Origin: an uncultured Roseicyclus sp.
Lineage (GTDB): Bacteria; Pseudomonadota; Alphaproteobacteria; Rhodobacterales; Rhodobacteraceae
Assembly (NCBI GenBank): GCA_947494975.1
Contig: CANLXA010000003.1
Location: 806,001 to 870,000, forward strand
Direction of reading: 5' to 3'
Length of the DNA: 64,000 bases
Of the stretch, positions 51,492 through 59,920 are shown one piece after another (position 1 is the first letter of the stretch; each line of letters starts with the position of its first letter). The notes under the pieces are model-generated. The model was not told where the DNA came from. It worked only from the letters and a program-made list of their open reading frames with translations, and ran no database searches. The position numbers and the translations under genes are program-made.

Positions 51492-52385
51492 TTATCGGCA
51501 ACTGAGCGCTTCAAGCCGCGCAATCTCGGCCCGTATGCCGTCGCGCAGAAGATGCGTCACCCGGTCCAGCCGCGCATCGCGCTGCCCGGCATGGCGGGTG
51601 AGCCAGAAGGTGCGCGTCAGGGCCACGGCATCGGGCAGAACACGGGCCAGTTCCGGTGCGGCGGGCAAGGCAAAGTCGTGCACCACGGCCAGGCCGCCTC
51701 CGGCCCGCGCCATCTGGAGTTGGACGGAGATCGACGTCGACGCCATCGGAACCCGCGTCACGCCAAGCTCCGACAGGTAATCAAGCTCCGCATCGAAAAT
51801 CATGTCGGGGATGTAGCCGATCATCCGCGCGCCTTTCAGGTCCGGCAGGCTGCGTGGGGCGCCATGGATCGCGAGCCAGTCGCGGGAGGCTGCCAGCGAC
51901 AGGCGATAATCGCTGAGCTTCTCGGCCAGGAGGCGGTCAGTCTGGGGGCGTGAGACGCTGATCGCCAGATCTGCCTCTCGCCGCGACAGGTTGACGATGC
52001 GCGGCAGGGCCAGGATTTGCAAGTCGAGATCGGGGTGCTGGTCCGCGATGCGGGCACAGACCTGCGGCAGAAGGTAGGTGGCGCAGCCATCCGGCGCACC
52101 GATGCGGATCGGGCCGGACAGGCTTTCGCCCGCGCCGGTCAGCACGCCAAGGCCGCGACCGAGCGCCGCCTCCGCCTCCTCGGCATGGGTCAACAGGCGC
52201 TGGCCCGCTTCGGTCAGGCGGTAGCCCTGGGGCGATTTCAGGAACAGGGACGCGCCCGCATCCTCCTCCAACCGGGCGATGCGCCGGGCAATCGTGGCTG
52301 GGTCCATCCGCAGGAACCCGCGCGCTGCCGTCAGGCTTTCTGCTCGCGCCGTGGCGAGGAAAACGCGCAGATCATCCCAGTTCAT
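51492..52385 (-). CDS. LysR-family regulator, probably of mmsA
   Basis: A 297-residue LysR protein. The N-terminal winged helix is LRVFLATARAESLTAARGFLRMDPATIARRIARLEEDAG, followed by the two-lobed inducer-binding domain (GPIRIGAPDGCATYLLPQV and IRIGSAD-like strands). It is divergent from mmsA across 113 bp with a 15-bp palindrome at 52401-52415, so it likely activates mmsA in response to a valine-derived compound. Confidence 0.9.
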   Translation of the reverse strand: MNWDDLRVFLATARAESLTAARGFLRMDPATIARRIARLEEDAGASLFLKSPQGYRLTEAGQRLLTHAEEAEAALGRGLGVLTGAGESLSGPIRIGAPDGCATYLLPQVCARIADQHPDLDLQILALPRIVNLSRREADLAISVSRPQTDRLLAEKLSDYRLSLAASRDWLAIHGAPRSLPDLKGARMIGYIPDMIFDAELDYLSELGVTRVPMASTSISVQLQMARAGGGLAVVHDFALPAAPELARVLPDAVALTRTFWLTRHAGQRDARLDRVTHLLRDGIRAEIARLEALSCR

Positions 52386-52400
52386 GCGGCCTTATCCTTG

Positions 52401-52415
52401 CATTTTTGCAAAATG
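52401..52415. promoter_or_regulatory. LysR-type box between the LysR gene and mmsA
   Basis: CATTTTTGCAAAATG has perfect 6-bp arms (CATTTT, AAAATG) around TGC, and a second, looser inverted pair CCTTGCA (52396-52402) and TGCAAGG (52449-52455) brackets the promoter. Both lie in the divergent gap, as expected for recognition and activation sites of the LysR protein. Confidence 0.5.
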
Positions 52416-52498
52416 ATCCTGCGAACCTGTCTCTTTTCCCGGCACATTTGCAAGGCTATTGTCCGGCGCGACAGTCACCGCCCTTGGGAGAGCGCAAG

Positions 52499-53995
52499 AT
52501 GCAGCAGATCGGACATTGGATTAACGGCAAACACGTCGCGGGCGCGGGCCGAACGGCGGACGTGTGGAACCCGGCCACAGGCGAGGTGCAGGCGCAGGTG
52601 GCGCTGGCCTCCAAAGCCGAACTGGATCAGGCCGTGGCCGACGCCGCTGCGGCGCAACCCGCCTGGGCCGCGATGAACCCGCAGCGCCGCGCCCGCGTGA
52701 TGATGAAATTCGTCGACCTCCTGCACCGCGACATGGACAAGTTGGCTGAGGCACTCAGCCGGGAACACGGCAAGACGATCCCGGACGCAAAGGGCGACGT
52801 GCAGCGCGGCCTCGAGGTGGTGGAATTCTGCATCGGCGCGCCGCATCACCTGAAAGGCGAGTTCACCGACAGCGCGGGCCCCGGCATCGACATGTATTCC
52901 ATGCGCCAGCCGATTGGTGTGGCGGCAGGGATCACGCCGTTCAACTTCCCGGCGATGATCCCGATGTGGAAAATGGCCCCTGCGCTGGTCTGCGGCAACG
53001 CGTTTATCCTCAAGCCGTCCGAACGCGATCCTTCCGTTCCGATGATGCTGGCCGAGCTGCTGCAGGAGGCGGGCCTGCCCGATGGCGTCCTACAGGTGAT
53101 CAACGGCGACAAGGAAAGCGTCGATGCGATCCTCGATAACGACACGATCTCGGGCATCGGCTTCGTCGGCTCCACGCCGATCGCCGAATACATCTACAGC
53201 CGCGGCTGCGCCAACGGCAAGCGCGTGCAATGCTTTGGTGGTGCCAAGAACCACATGATCATCATGCCCGATGCCGATCTGGATCAGGCCGCCGATGCGC
53301 TGGTGGGCGCGGGGTACGGTGCGGCGGGCGAACGCTGCATGGCGATCTCGGTGGCCGTTCCGGTGGGTGAAGAGACGGCGGATCGGTTGATCGAGAAGCT
53401 GGTGCCGAAGATCGAGGCCCTGAAAGTCGGCCCCTACACGTCTGGCGACGATGTGGATTATGGCCCCGTCGTCACGCCGATGGCGAAGGAGAACATCCTG
53501 CGGCTGGTGCAGACAGGCGTGGATCAGGGCGCGGAGCTGGTCGTGGATGGCCGCGATTTCTCGCTCCAAGGTTACGAGGATGGCTTCTTCGTGGGGCCGC
53601 ATCTGTTCGACCGCGTCACACCGGATATGGATATCTACCAGCAGGAGATCTTCGGCCCGGTCCTCAGCACCGTGCGCGCGGGCTCCTACGAGGAAGCGCT
53701 GAAGCTGGCGATGGACAACCAATATGGTAACGGCACCGCGATCTTTACCCGCGACGGCGATGCCGCGCGCGATTTTGCGGCGCGTGTGAACGTGGGCATG
53801 GTGGGCATCAACGTGCCAATCCCGGTGCCGCTGGCCTATCACACGTTCGGTGGCTGGAAGAAATCGGCCTTCGGCGACCTGAACCAGCACGGGCCGGATG
53901 CGTTCCGTTTCTACACCAAGACGAAAACCGTCACCTCCCGCTGGCCCTCGGGGATCAAGGAAGGCGGGGAATTCACCATACCGGTGATGGATTGA
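52499..53995 (+). CDS. mmsA: Methylmalonate-semialdehyde dehydrogenase (CoA-acylating)
   Basis: A 498-residue aldehyde dehydrogenase that converts methylmalonate semialdehyde to propionyl-CoA with NAD+, the end of valine degradation. GVAAGITPFNFPAMIPMWKM and VLQVINGDKESVDAIL fit MmsA. The catalytic Cys is in GAAGERCMAIS. VGINVPIPVPLAYHTFGGWKKS is a further MmsA signature. ATG 52499 follows GGGAGAG. A terminator-like stem follows at 54006-54035. The other valine genes lie 4.7 kb downstream. Confidence 0.95.
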   Translation: MQQIGHWINGKHVAGAGRTADVWNPATGEVQAQVALASKAELDQAVADAAAAQPAWAAMNPQRRARVMMKFVDLLHRDMDKLAEALSREHGKTIPDAKGDVQRGLEVVEFCIGAPHHLKGEFTDSAGPGIDMYSMRQPIGVAAGITPFNFPAMIPMWKMAPALVCGNAFILKPSERDPSVPMMLAELLQEAGLPDGVLQVINGDKESVDAILDNDTISGIGFVGSTPIAEYIYSRGCANGKRVQCFGGAKNHMIIMPDADLDQAADALVGAGYGAAGERCMAISVAVPVGEETADRLIEKLVPKIEALKVGPYTSGDDVDYGPVVTPMAKENILRLVQTGVDQGAELVVDGRDFSLQGYEDGFFVGPHLFDRVTPDMDIYQQEIFGPVLSTVRAGSYEEALKLAMDNQYGNGTAIFTRDGDAARDFAARVNVGMVGINVPIPVPLAYHTFGGWKKSAFGDLNQHGPDAFRFYTKTKTVTSRWPSGIKEGGEFTIPVMD

Positions 53996-54005
53996 GCAGG
54001 TTATT

Positions 54006-54038
54006 CGGGGGCGAGGCGGCCATCGTCCGCCCCCGTTT
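54006..54038 (+). terminator. Terminator after mmsA
   Basis: CGGGGGCG (54006-54013) pairs with CGCCCCCG (54028-54035) and is followed by TTTC. It lies 11 bp after the mmsA stop and 17 bp before the next start. Confidence 0.6.
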
Positions 54039-54054
54039 CATCTGCTGAGGTCTC

Positions 54055-54480
54055 ATGCCGCTTTCATTCGAGATTTTTCCCAAACGCGGCCTTGCCGTGA
54101 TCACCTATTCCGGGGTGGCGGGCATCGCCGAGACCGGCGAAGTCTTCGCCCAATACGCGGCCCATCCCGATGCGGCGCCGGGGCAGAAACACCTGCTGGA
54201 CCTGTCCCGTGTAACGGATGTGGAGCAGGATTTTCTGCGCCTGATGGCGTTTCAGGCGCGCGCGGCCGGCGCAGTCGGGCAACCCGTCATGCCGGCGATG
54301 CTGGTCTACTATGCGCCCACGCCGATCTCCCAAAAAATGGCGAACATGGCCTACCGCAGTTGGAATGGCGTGGGGGATATCGCCTTGGCCGTGGTGGCCG
54401 ACGAGGCGGAGGCCTTGGGCCTGGTCGGCTGTTCCGAAACGCGGATCGCCGATCTCAAACGCCGCGTCGCCGAGGAGTGA
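54055..54480 (+). CDS. Conserved hypothetical protein, SpoIIAA/STAS-like size
   Basis: A 141-residue soluble protein with no signal peptide and no membrane segments. LSFEIFPKRGLAVITYSGVA and HLLDLSRVTDVEQDFLRLM alternate strands and helices in a way reminiscent of SpoIIAA-like STAS domains, but I find no decisive motif. It follows mmsA after a terminator and converges with the EF-hand gene, separated by a small GGCCC-AGA-GGGCC hairpin. No function proposed. Confidence 0.7.
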   Translation: MPLSFEIFPKRGLAVITYSGVAGIAETGEVFAQYAAHPDAAPGQKHLLDLSRVTDVEQDFLRLMAFQARAAGAVGQPVMPAMLVYYAPTPISQKMANMAYRSWNGVGDIALAVVADEAEALGLVGCSETRIADLKRRVAEE

Positions 54481-54512
54481 CCGGCCCAGAGGGCCGATCT
54501 GGGTTTAATGAC

Positions 54513-55304
54513 CTAGTGGCTCAGGTATTCCAGCAAGCTGACGCTGCCGGACCGGTCGATATCGTATTGCGCCAATTCGGCGCGGCCCTCGGCCTCGAAC
54601 CCGCAGGTCGCCGCGATGCCGGGAAGCGCTTCAGCCTCTAACTGGGCCAGGCAGGCGGCGCTCAGGGTGAGCTCTTCGTCGGCCATCGCCTCCGCATCCT
54701 GGGACAGCCAGTAAAGCTCCGCCCCCACAATCTCATCGACGGTCAGCATGCCGTTCTCATCGAAATCGGCATCGAGGAATTCCTCGGCCCGATCCCGCAA
54801 CATGATGGCCTCGAATTCCGGGTAGGACACGGCACCCGAGCCATCGGCATCGGCGCGGCCGAGTTGCTCGGCCGCAAAGGCGGCCAGCGTGCAGGGTTCG
54901 GACATTGCCGCACAATCCGGCTCCGCGCGCCATCCGTCAGCGGCGGCGAAGGCCTCGATTTCCGGGCCTGTGATCTGGTCGTCGCCATCGGCGTCGACCT
55001 CGGCGAAGAAAATGCGAATCTCGGCGCTGGCCGTTGCCGTGGATTGGGCCGAGAGCAGGTAGACGAAGGCCAGCGCGATGATCGGCAGGGCAATGATGGC
55101 GCCGCGCCAAAGGCGGGCTGAAGTGGCTTTGAGCATGATCGTATCTCCGGGGGTTGGGGGTGAAACCCGCCCCGCCACTTCCCCTTCGATCAGGTCGCGC
55201 ACCGTTTCGGACATCGTGCGCCCCTTGCCATCGCTGACCCGCGACAGGGCGGATTTCAACTCGGGCGAGACACGGATTTCGATGCTTTCGGTCTTCTTGG
55301 ACAT
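54513..55304 (-). CDS. Membrane protein with ribbon-helix-helix domain and four EF-hands
   Basis: A 263-residue protein. Residues 5-45 read as a ribbon-helix-helix DNA-binding domain (IEIRVSPELKSALSRV, MSETVRDLIEGEV). One membrane helix lies at 68-86. The remainder, predicted periplasmic, has four canonical 12-residue EF-hand loops starting at D104 (DADGDDQITGPE), D152 (DADGSGAVSYPE), D180 (DFDENGMLTVDE) and D248 (DIDRSGSVSLLE). Cysteines at about 131/138 and 218/234 could form two disulfides. An internal ATG at 55134-55136 (Met57) has GGAG 8 nt upstream and may give a shorter form without the RHH. A calcium-sensing, membrane-bound regulator is plausible. Confidence 0.8.
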   Translation of the reverse strand: MSKKTESIEIRVSPELKSALSRVSDGKGRTMSETVRDLIEGEVAGRVSPPTPGDTIMLKATSARLWRGAIIALPIIALAFVYLLSAQSTATASAEIRIFFAEVDADGDDQITGPEIEAFAAADGWRAEPDCAAMSEPCTLAAFAAEQLGRADADGSGAVSYPEFEAIMLRDRAEEFLDADFDENGMLTVDEIVGAELYWLSQDAEAMADEELTLSAACLAQLEAEALPGIAATCGFEAEGRAELAQYDIDRSGSVSLLEYLSH

Positions 55305-55446
55305 GGCATGCGGCCTTCTTCACGAACAGCAAGGGCGGGGTCGGCCAGATCATGCTGACTACACCGCCGCCTCCAATATAGGCCCATTCGCGCCCCGACG
55401 GGACAGATTTCGTGTCCGGACAGGTTGTTTTGCTGGCTGTCCGGGC

Positions 55447-55478
55447 AAAAAAGAGCCCCCGGAGGGAGGTCCGGGGGC
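55447..55478 (-). terminator. Rho-independent terminator of the small exported protein gene
   Basis: On the minus strand GCCCCCGGA (55470-55478) pairs with 55455-55463, and TCTTTTTT follows (A-run 55447-55452 on the plus strand). It sits 30 bp after the stop of the 54-codon gene. A second stem, CCGGACAG (55416-55423) with CTGTCCGG (55437-55444), lies just beyond. Confidence 0.75.
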
Positions 55479-55507
55479 AAGTCCAACAGGGAGGGAGGGT
55501 CGTGAGG

Positions 55508-55672
55508 TTAGCGGCTGGCCCAAGGGGTTCCGGGCGGAGCGACGCCATCGATCTGGGCGGTCAGGCCGCCATCAAACCGGGTGTTTTCGGGGCGCTGTTC
55601 GGTGGCCTGTGCGGCGGCGCCAAAGACAAAGCTGCCAAGGACGGCGATGGTGAGGATCGAGCGGATCAGCAT
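55508..55672 (-). CDS. Small exported protein, 54 aa
   Basis: ATG 55670-55672 is preceded by AAGGA at 9 nt and encodes a 54-residue protein: a signal peptide (MLIRSILTIAVLGSFVFGAA, cleavage about AQA) then a mature peptide of about 30 residues ending PPGTPWASR. The frame ends with TAA at 55508-55510 and a good terminator follows. Its signal peptide, ribosome site and terminator all support a real gene. Function unknown; no homologue recognised. Confidence 0.65.
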   Translation of the reverse strand: MLIRSILTIAVLGSFVFGAAAQATEQRPENTRFDGGLTAQIDGVAPPGTPWASR

Positions 55673-55928
55673 GGCGATGGGTCCTTGGTCATGTTGGATT
55701 AACCTTACGCCACCCGGCGTTGCGGCGCGACTGCGGGAAACCCTACCTTCGGCTCATCTGTGCTCCGCGGCAGGAGGGCCGTTCAGCCTGCTATGAGAGC
55801 TGCGCAATCCACCGCACGGTTGCCCAATGGCGGCGGGGCTGACGCAGTATTCTCGCCCCTGACCGTCGCGGCCCTTGCCAAATCCCCCCGCCCCGGACCA
55901 CGCTGGGGCCACGGGGAGGGCCGACATC

Positions 55929-57065
55929 ATGGCGACCACATTCAGCGACGATCACTTCACCCTTGGCCTTGAGGAGGAATACCTTCTGGTCAACCGGGAG
56001 ACATTCGATCTGGCTGAAGCCCCGGAGGACCTGATGGAGGCCTGCAAAGGCAAGCTGTCGGATCAGGTGAGCCCGGAATTCCTGAAATGCCAGATCGAGG
56101 TGGGCACCGGCATCTGCCCCCGGATCGCGGATGCGCGGGAGGATTTGCGCCGCCTGCGCGCCACGGTGGCGGAATGTGCAGACGGGTTCGGCCTTGCGCC
56201 GATCGCTGTCTCTTGCCACCCCTTCGCCGACTGGAAGGATCAGCCGCATACGGACCGCGACCGCTACAGGCAGTTGGCCCGCGACCTTGGCGGGGTCGGC
56301 CAGCGCATGCTGATCTGCGGCGCTCATGTCCATGTCGGCCTGCCGGCGGACGATATCCGCGTGGACGTCATGCGACAGATGACGTATTTCCTGCCCCACC
56401 TTCTGGCGCTGTCGGCCTCGTCGCCGTTCTGGCAGGGGCGTGACACCGGGTTGGCCTCCTACCGCCTGACGGTGTTCGACAATCTGCCCCGTACCGGCCT
56501 GCCGCCTGATCTGGTGTCGTTCTCGGAATACCGGCGTTCGGTCGACGTGCTGATCGGGCTGGGGCTGATCGAGGATACATCGAAGATCTGGTGGGATCTG
56601 CGCCCCTCCCACAGCTTCCCCACGCTGGAGACGCGGATTTGCGACGTCTCACCCCGCCTGGAACACGCCCTGTCGCTTGCGGCACTGATCCAGTGCCTGA
56701 CGCGGATGTTGATGCGATTGCGTCAGGTGAACCAGCGCTGGCGGGTCTATGATCGGTTTTTGGTCAATGAAAACCGCTGGCGGGCGCAGCGCTATGGCGT
56801 CACCGAGGGGTTGATCGATTTCGGGCGTGGCGCGGTTGTGCCGATCCCTGAACTGGTCGACGAGTTGATCGCCCTGACCGCGGAGGACGCCGAGGCGCTG
56901 GGATGTGAGGCCGAGATCGCGCGGTTGCGCGAGATGGCGACGGAGACCAGTGCGGATCGCCAACGCAAAGTCTATGACGGCACACGAGAGGCGGGCGGCG
57001 ACCACGGCGCGGCCATGCGGTCGGTTGTGCAGCACCTCATTGATGAATTCCACGTCGATTTATGA
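55929..57065 (+). CDS. Carboxylate-amine ligase, YbdK/GCS2 family
   Basis: A 378-residue enzyme of the glutamate-cysteine ligase type 2 fold. [15 protein letters not shown] holds the metal-binding Glu residues, [16 protein letters not shown] the substrate strand, [16 protein letters not shown] the ATP site, and [15 protein letters not shown] a later motif. ATG 55929 fits the conserved start. YbdK shows weak glutamate-cysteine ligase activity; the physiological product is unknown. Next to a DUF1304 gene (26-bp gap). Confidence 0.9.
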   Translation: MATTFSDDHFTLGLEEEYLLVNRETFDLAEAPEDLMEACKGKLSDQVSPEFLKCQIEVGTGICPRIADAREDLRRLRATVAECADGFGLAPIAVSCHPFADWKDQPHTDRDRYRQLARDLGGVGQRMLICGAHVHVGLPADDIRVDVMRQMTYFLPHLLALSASSPFWQGRDTGLASYRLTVFDNLPRTGLPPDLVSFSEYRRSVDVLIGLGLIEDTSKIWWDLRPSHSFPTLETRICDVSPRLEHALSLAALIQCLTRMLMRLRQVNQRWRVYDRFLVNENRWRAQRYGVTEGLIDFGRGAVVPIPELVDELIALTAEDAEALGCEAEIARLREMATETSADRQRKVYDGTREAGGDHGAAMRSVVQHLIDEFHVDL

Positions 57066-57091
57066 GCCCCCCCCTTTCCAGGAGAGCCAGG

Positions 57092-57469
57092 ATGTATCGT
57101 GCCGCTGCCATCGTGATCGCGCTTGTCGCCGCTCTTCACCTTTACATCGCGTGGTTCGAGATCTTCGCCTGGACCACACGGGGGCCGGTTGTCTTTTCCT
57201 CCTTCCCGGAGGATCTGTTCGAGCCGACAATTGCGCTGGCGGCCAATCAGGGGATCTACAACGCGTTTCTTGCGGCGGGCCTGATCTGGTCTCTGCTGAT
57301 CCGCGACACGACATGGCGGATCAATGTCGGCGCGTGTTTCCTGATTTTCGTGGCAATCGCCGGGATCTTCGGGGCGATTACCGTCTCGCCCCGGATCATG
57401 GTTGTGCAGACCCTGCCCGCTGCCGTTGGGCTGGTTTTGCTTGTCCTGGCCAGCCGCCGAAAGGCCTAG
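57092..57469 (+). CDS. DUF1304 membrane protein
   Basis: A 125-residue protein with four predicted helices, recognisable by ALHLYIAWFEIFAW in helix 1 and ALAANQGIYNAFLAAGLIW in helix 2, typical of DUF1304. ATG 57092 is favoured by AGGAG seven nt upstream; an ATG at 57062 would overlap the ligase gene by 4 nt. Function of the family is unknown. It converges with the VPLPA-CTERM gene, overlapping by 4 nt. Confidence 0.88.
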   Translation: MYRAAAIVIALVAALHLYIAWFEIFAWTTRGPVVFSSFPEDLFEPTIALAANQGIYNAFLAAGLIWSLLIRDTTWRINVGACFLIFVAIAGIFGAITVSPRIMVVQTLPAAVGLVLLVLASRRKA

Positions 57470-58119
57470 CGGCGCTTACGTAGAGCGATCAAGCCGCCAA
57501 GCCCCAAAACCAACATCCAGCCAGCGGCGGGCAGCGGCACCGGGGTGGGGCCGCCGAACGCGACGTCGCTCGTCACATTGCCATCGTCAAGACGCTGAAA
57601 CCGGACCGCGAATGGCCAGGAGTTGTTACCCCCTTGTGAAACGAGGTCGAGAAAGCTGCTTTCGGTCAGGGAGGCCAGCAAGCCCGCATCACCCAAAAGC
57701 TTGAACGTGAACGTGCCGGTGGTGTTAACGGCAATGCCCGAATTTGGGGAGCCTCCGTTAAGATTAGGTCCTGTGATCCCACCGACGTCAAAAGAGCCGT
57801 TGGATCCCGGCGTGTTTACACCGTCAGGATCGAAGTCTGCCCCCCAATCGCCATCGTTCTGCGTGCCACTCGCGGAAAATGCGGCAACGCCGGTCACGAT
57901 TGTCGGCGCATTGAACGCGAAGCCCGTAATCCGAGGGTCCGTCGAGTTGGACGCGGTGTTAAGGATCCCGATCGTGAGCGTATCCACACCGTCGTAGGAA
58001 AAATCGATTGTCGCGGTCGTGTTGGACGAACTGACACCGATAACACCAAATGTAACAGCATTGACGGCCCCAGATGCCATCATTCCAACGCTCAAAGCAG
58101 CAGCAAAAAGTAGTCTCAT
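57466..58119 (-). CDS. VPLPA-CTERM secreted protein, second in the window
   Basis: A 217-residue exported protein: signal peptide (MRLLFAAALSVGMMASGAVNA), a Thr/Asn/Asp-rich beta domain (SSNTTATIDFSYDGVDTL, GSFDVGGITGPNLNGG) and the C-terminal sorting signal VPLPAAGWMLVLGLGGLIAL with RKRR. ATG 58117-58119 is used; an ATG two codons earlier is possible. Surface or matrix protein likely. GC is lower than in the flanks. Two palindromes lie in the gap upstream. Confidence 0.85.
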   Translation of the reverse strand: MRLLFAAALSVGMMASGAVNAVTFGVIGVSSSNTTATIDFSYDGVDTLTIGILNTASNSTDPRITGFAFNAPTIVTGVAAFSASGTQNDGDWGADFDPDGVNTPGSNGSFDVGGITGPNLNGGSPNSGIAVNTTGTFTFKLLGDAGLLASLTESSFLDLVSQGGNNSWPFAVRFQRLDDGNVTSDVAFGGPTPVPLPAAGWMLVLGLGGLIALRKRR

Positions 58120-58451
58120 TATCATCCACCCACAGCGCTCAAGCGCCGAACAAAGTACTTCCAAGCTCTATATATTAGCGTCTGCCACATTTTCGCCACA
58201 AGCCCCTTGCTACGAACCTGTCCAAAAGGACATGTATTGACCCCTGTTTTGTGAACAAAACAGCGACAATCGCCGCCTCTGTTTCACCTCAGGAGCGGTT
58301 TGGGAGCCAAATCGACACGGATTCGCGGCAAGACACGCAGTCTAGGGGAGGCTCAAGCCAACGAACTTAGGATCAGTCACTGCAATCAGCTTGAAACATT
58401 GCTGAAAGACTCGTTAATTAAACAAGCGTTCAATTCTTGCGGGAGGGATAT
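58120..58451. other. AT-richer gene-free region with palindromes
   Basis: About 330 bp with visibly lower GC. It holds TGTCCAAAAGGACA (58219-58232) and CTGTTTTGTGAACAAAACAG (58244-58263), both perfect inverted repeats, close together upstream of the VPLPA-CTERM gene. No convincing gene. Confidence 0.6.
58244..58263. promoter_or_regulatory. 20-bp perfect inverted repeat
   Basis: CTGTTTTGTGAACAAAACAG has 9-bp arms around GA. It is about 125 bp upstream of the VPLPA-CTERM start and about 190 bp before the small membrane ORF. It could be an operator; the regulator is unknown. Confidence 0.5.
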
Positions 58452-58685
58452 GTGGCTGGCCTTGATCTGCTCCTAGCTTTCCTTGCCTTTGGAGGGTTCG
58501 TCGTTTTGCTTGCTTTAAACTTTCGTGACGAAGACCATGCCAAGGCGTATCGCGGCTGGATGTCCTTCCGAGCCCCGCTTGGCTTGCAGCCATGGAGCAA
58601 CCTTGGCCGGCGGCACGTTCGGCCGCTTGGCGTTGCTGTTCCCGTAATCTTGGTTGGCGTTTCTCATAGGGAGTATTGGGGATGA
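58452..58685 (+). CDS. Possible small membrane protein
   Basis: A 77-codon frame from GTG 58452, with GGAGG five nt upstream, whose stop overlaps the acyl-CoA dehydrogenase ATG (ATGA). Residues 3-22 (GLDLLLAFLAFGGFVVLLAL) look like one membrane helix; the rest is basic. Coupling with the downstream gene supports translation. Composition differs from the neighbours and no homologue is recognised, so it remains doubtful. Confidence 0.35.
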   Translation: MAGLDLLLAFLAFGGFVVLLALNFRDEDHAKAYRGWMSFRAPLGLQPWSNLGRRHVRPLGVAVPVILVGVSHREYWG

Positions 58686-59827
58686 ATTTCGCATTGAGCG
58701 ACGAGGCGGAGGCCATCCTCGACATGGCGCGCGCCTTTGGTGACGCCGAGATTGCGCCCCATGCGCGCGATTGGGAGCGCGAGGGCACCATCCCCAAGGC
58801 GTTGTGGCCAAAACTGGCGGAGCTTGGCTTTGCGGGGCTATATGTGAGTGAAGAGAATGGCGGATCGGGCCTCAGCCGGTTGGAGGCGACGCTGGTCTTC
58901 GAGGCCTTGTCGGAGGCCTGCGCCTCGGTCGCCGCGTTCCTGTCGATCCACAACATGTGCGCCAAGATGATCGAGATGTTCGGCTCGGATGAGGTGAAGG
59001 CCCGGTTCCTGCCCGCCGCCCTCAGCATGGAGACGGTCTTTTCCTATTGCCTCACGGAACCCGGCAGCGGGTCGGATGCCGCGGCCCTGAAGACCCGCGC
59101 GGAGCGGACCAATGACGGCTACACACTGACCGGAACCAAGGCGTTCATCTCGGGCGGCGGATATTCCGACGCCTATATCGTGATGTGCCGCACCGGGGAG
59201 GAGGGCCCACGGGGCATCTCCGCGATGATCGTCGAGGATGGCGCCGAGGGGCTCTCCTTCGGCGGGCTCGAGGACAAGATGGGCTGGCGATCCCAGCCCA
59301 CCCGCGCGGTGCAGCTGGATGCCTGCGCCGTGTCCGCGGGCAATCTGCTTGGCGAGGAGGGCAAGGGGTTTCGCTACGCCATGGCCGGGCTTGACGGCGG
59401 GCGGCTGAACATCGCGGCCTGCTCGCTTGGCGCGGCGACGGCGGCCCTGAAGGCTACGCTGGATTACATGGGCGAGCGCAAGGCGTTCGGACAAAGCATC
59501 GATCAGTTCCAGGCGCTGCAATTCCGGCTGGCAGACATGGAGATCGAGTTGGAGGCCGCCCGCGTCTTCCTGCGCCAGGCGGCCTGGAAGCTCGACACCG
59601 GCGCGCCGGATGCGACCAAGGCCTGCGCGATGGCCAAGAAATTCTGCACCGAGGCCGGCAGCCGGATCGCGGATCAATGCCTGCAGCTTCATGGCGGCTA
59701 CGGATATCTGGCGGATTACGGGATCGAAAAGATCGTGCGTGACCTGCGCGTGCATCAGATCCTGGAGGGCACGAACGAGATCATGCGGATGATCGTGGCC
59801 CGCCAGATGCTGGCGGAGCGAGGATGA
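58682..59827 (+). CDS. Isobutyryl-CoA/short-chain acyl-CoA dehydrogenase
   Basis: A 381-residue flavoprotein. YCLTEPGSGSDAAALKT and YTLTGTKAFISGGG line the FAD site, FGQSIDQFQALQFRLADME is the dimer helix, and LEGTNEIMRMIVARQ near the C-terminus carries the catalytic Glu. In valine breakdown it oxidises isobutyryl-CoA to methacrylyl-CoA; the hydrolase and mmsB downstream support this substrate. ATG 58682 follows GGGAG. It starts a three-gene run ending with mmsB. Confidence 0.92.
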   Translation: MNFALSDEAEAILDMARAFGDAEIAPHARDWEREGTIPKALWPKLAELGFAGLYVSEENGGSGLSRLEATLVFEALSEACASVAAFLSIHNMCAKMIEMFGSDEVKARFLPAALSMETVFSYCLTEPGSGSDAAALKTRAERTNDGYTLTGTKAFISGGGYSDAYIVMCRTGEEGPRGISAMIVEDGAEGLSFGGLEDKMGWRSQPTRAVQLDACAVSAGNLLGEEGKGFRYAMAGLDGGRLNIAACSLGAATAALKATLDYMGERKAFGQSIDQFQALQFRLADMEIELEAARVFLRQAAWKLDTGAPDATKACAMAKKFCTEAGSRIADQCLQLHGGYGYLADYGIEKIVRDLRVHQILEGTNEIMRMIVARQMLAERG

Positions 59828-59871
59828 AGTGCCTGAACCGCTGATCGCCGCGCGGATCGCGACATTCGGAT

Positions 59872-59903
59872 GCCTCCGGCGGGAGTTTTTTGGCCAAGAT
59901 GAA
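59872..59903 (+). repeat. Dispersed 32-bp intergenic element, copy 2
   Basis: Matches the copy at 332-363 at 31 of 32 bases. Here it lies in the 93-bp gap between the acyl-CoA dehydrogenase and the hydrolase genes, in the direction of transcription, so its hairpin and T-run would face the RNA polymerase reading the valine operon. Confidence 0.75.
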
Positions 59904-59920
59904 AAAGAGTGCGCGCCCAG

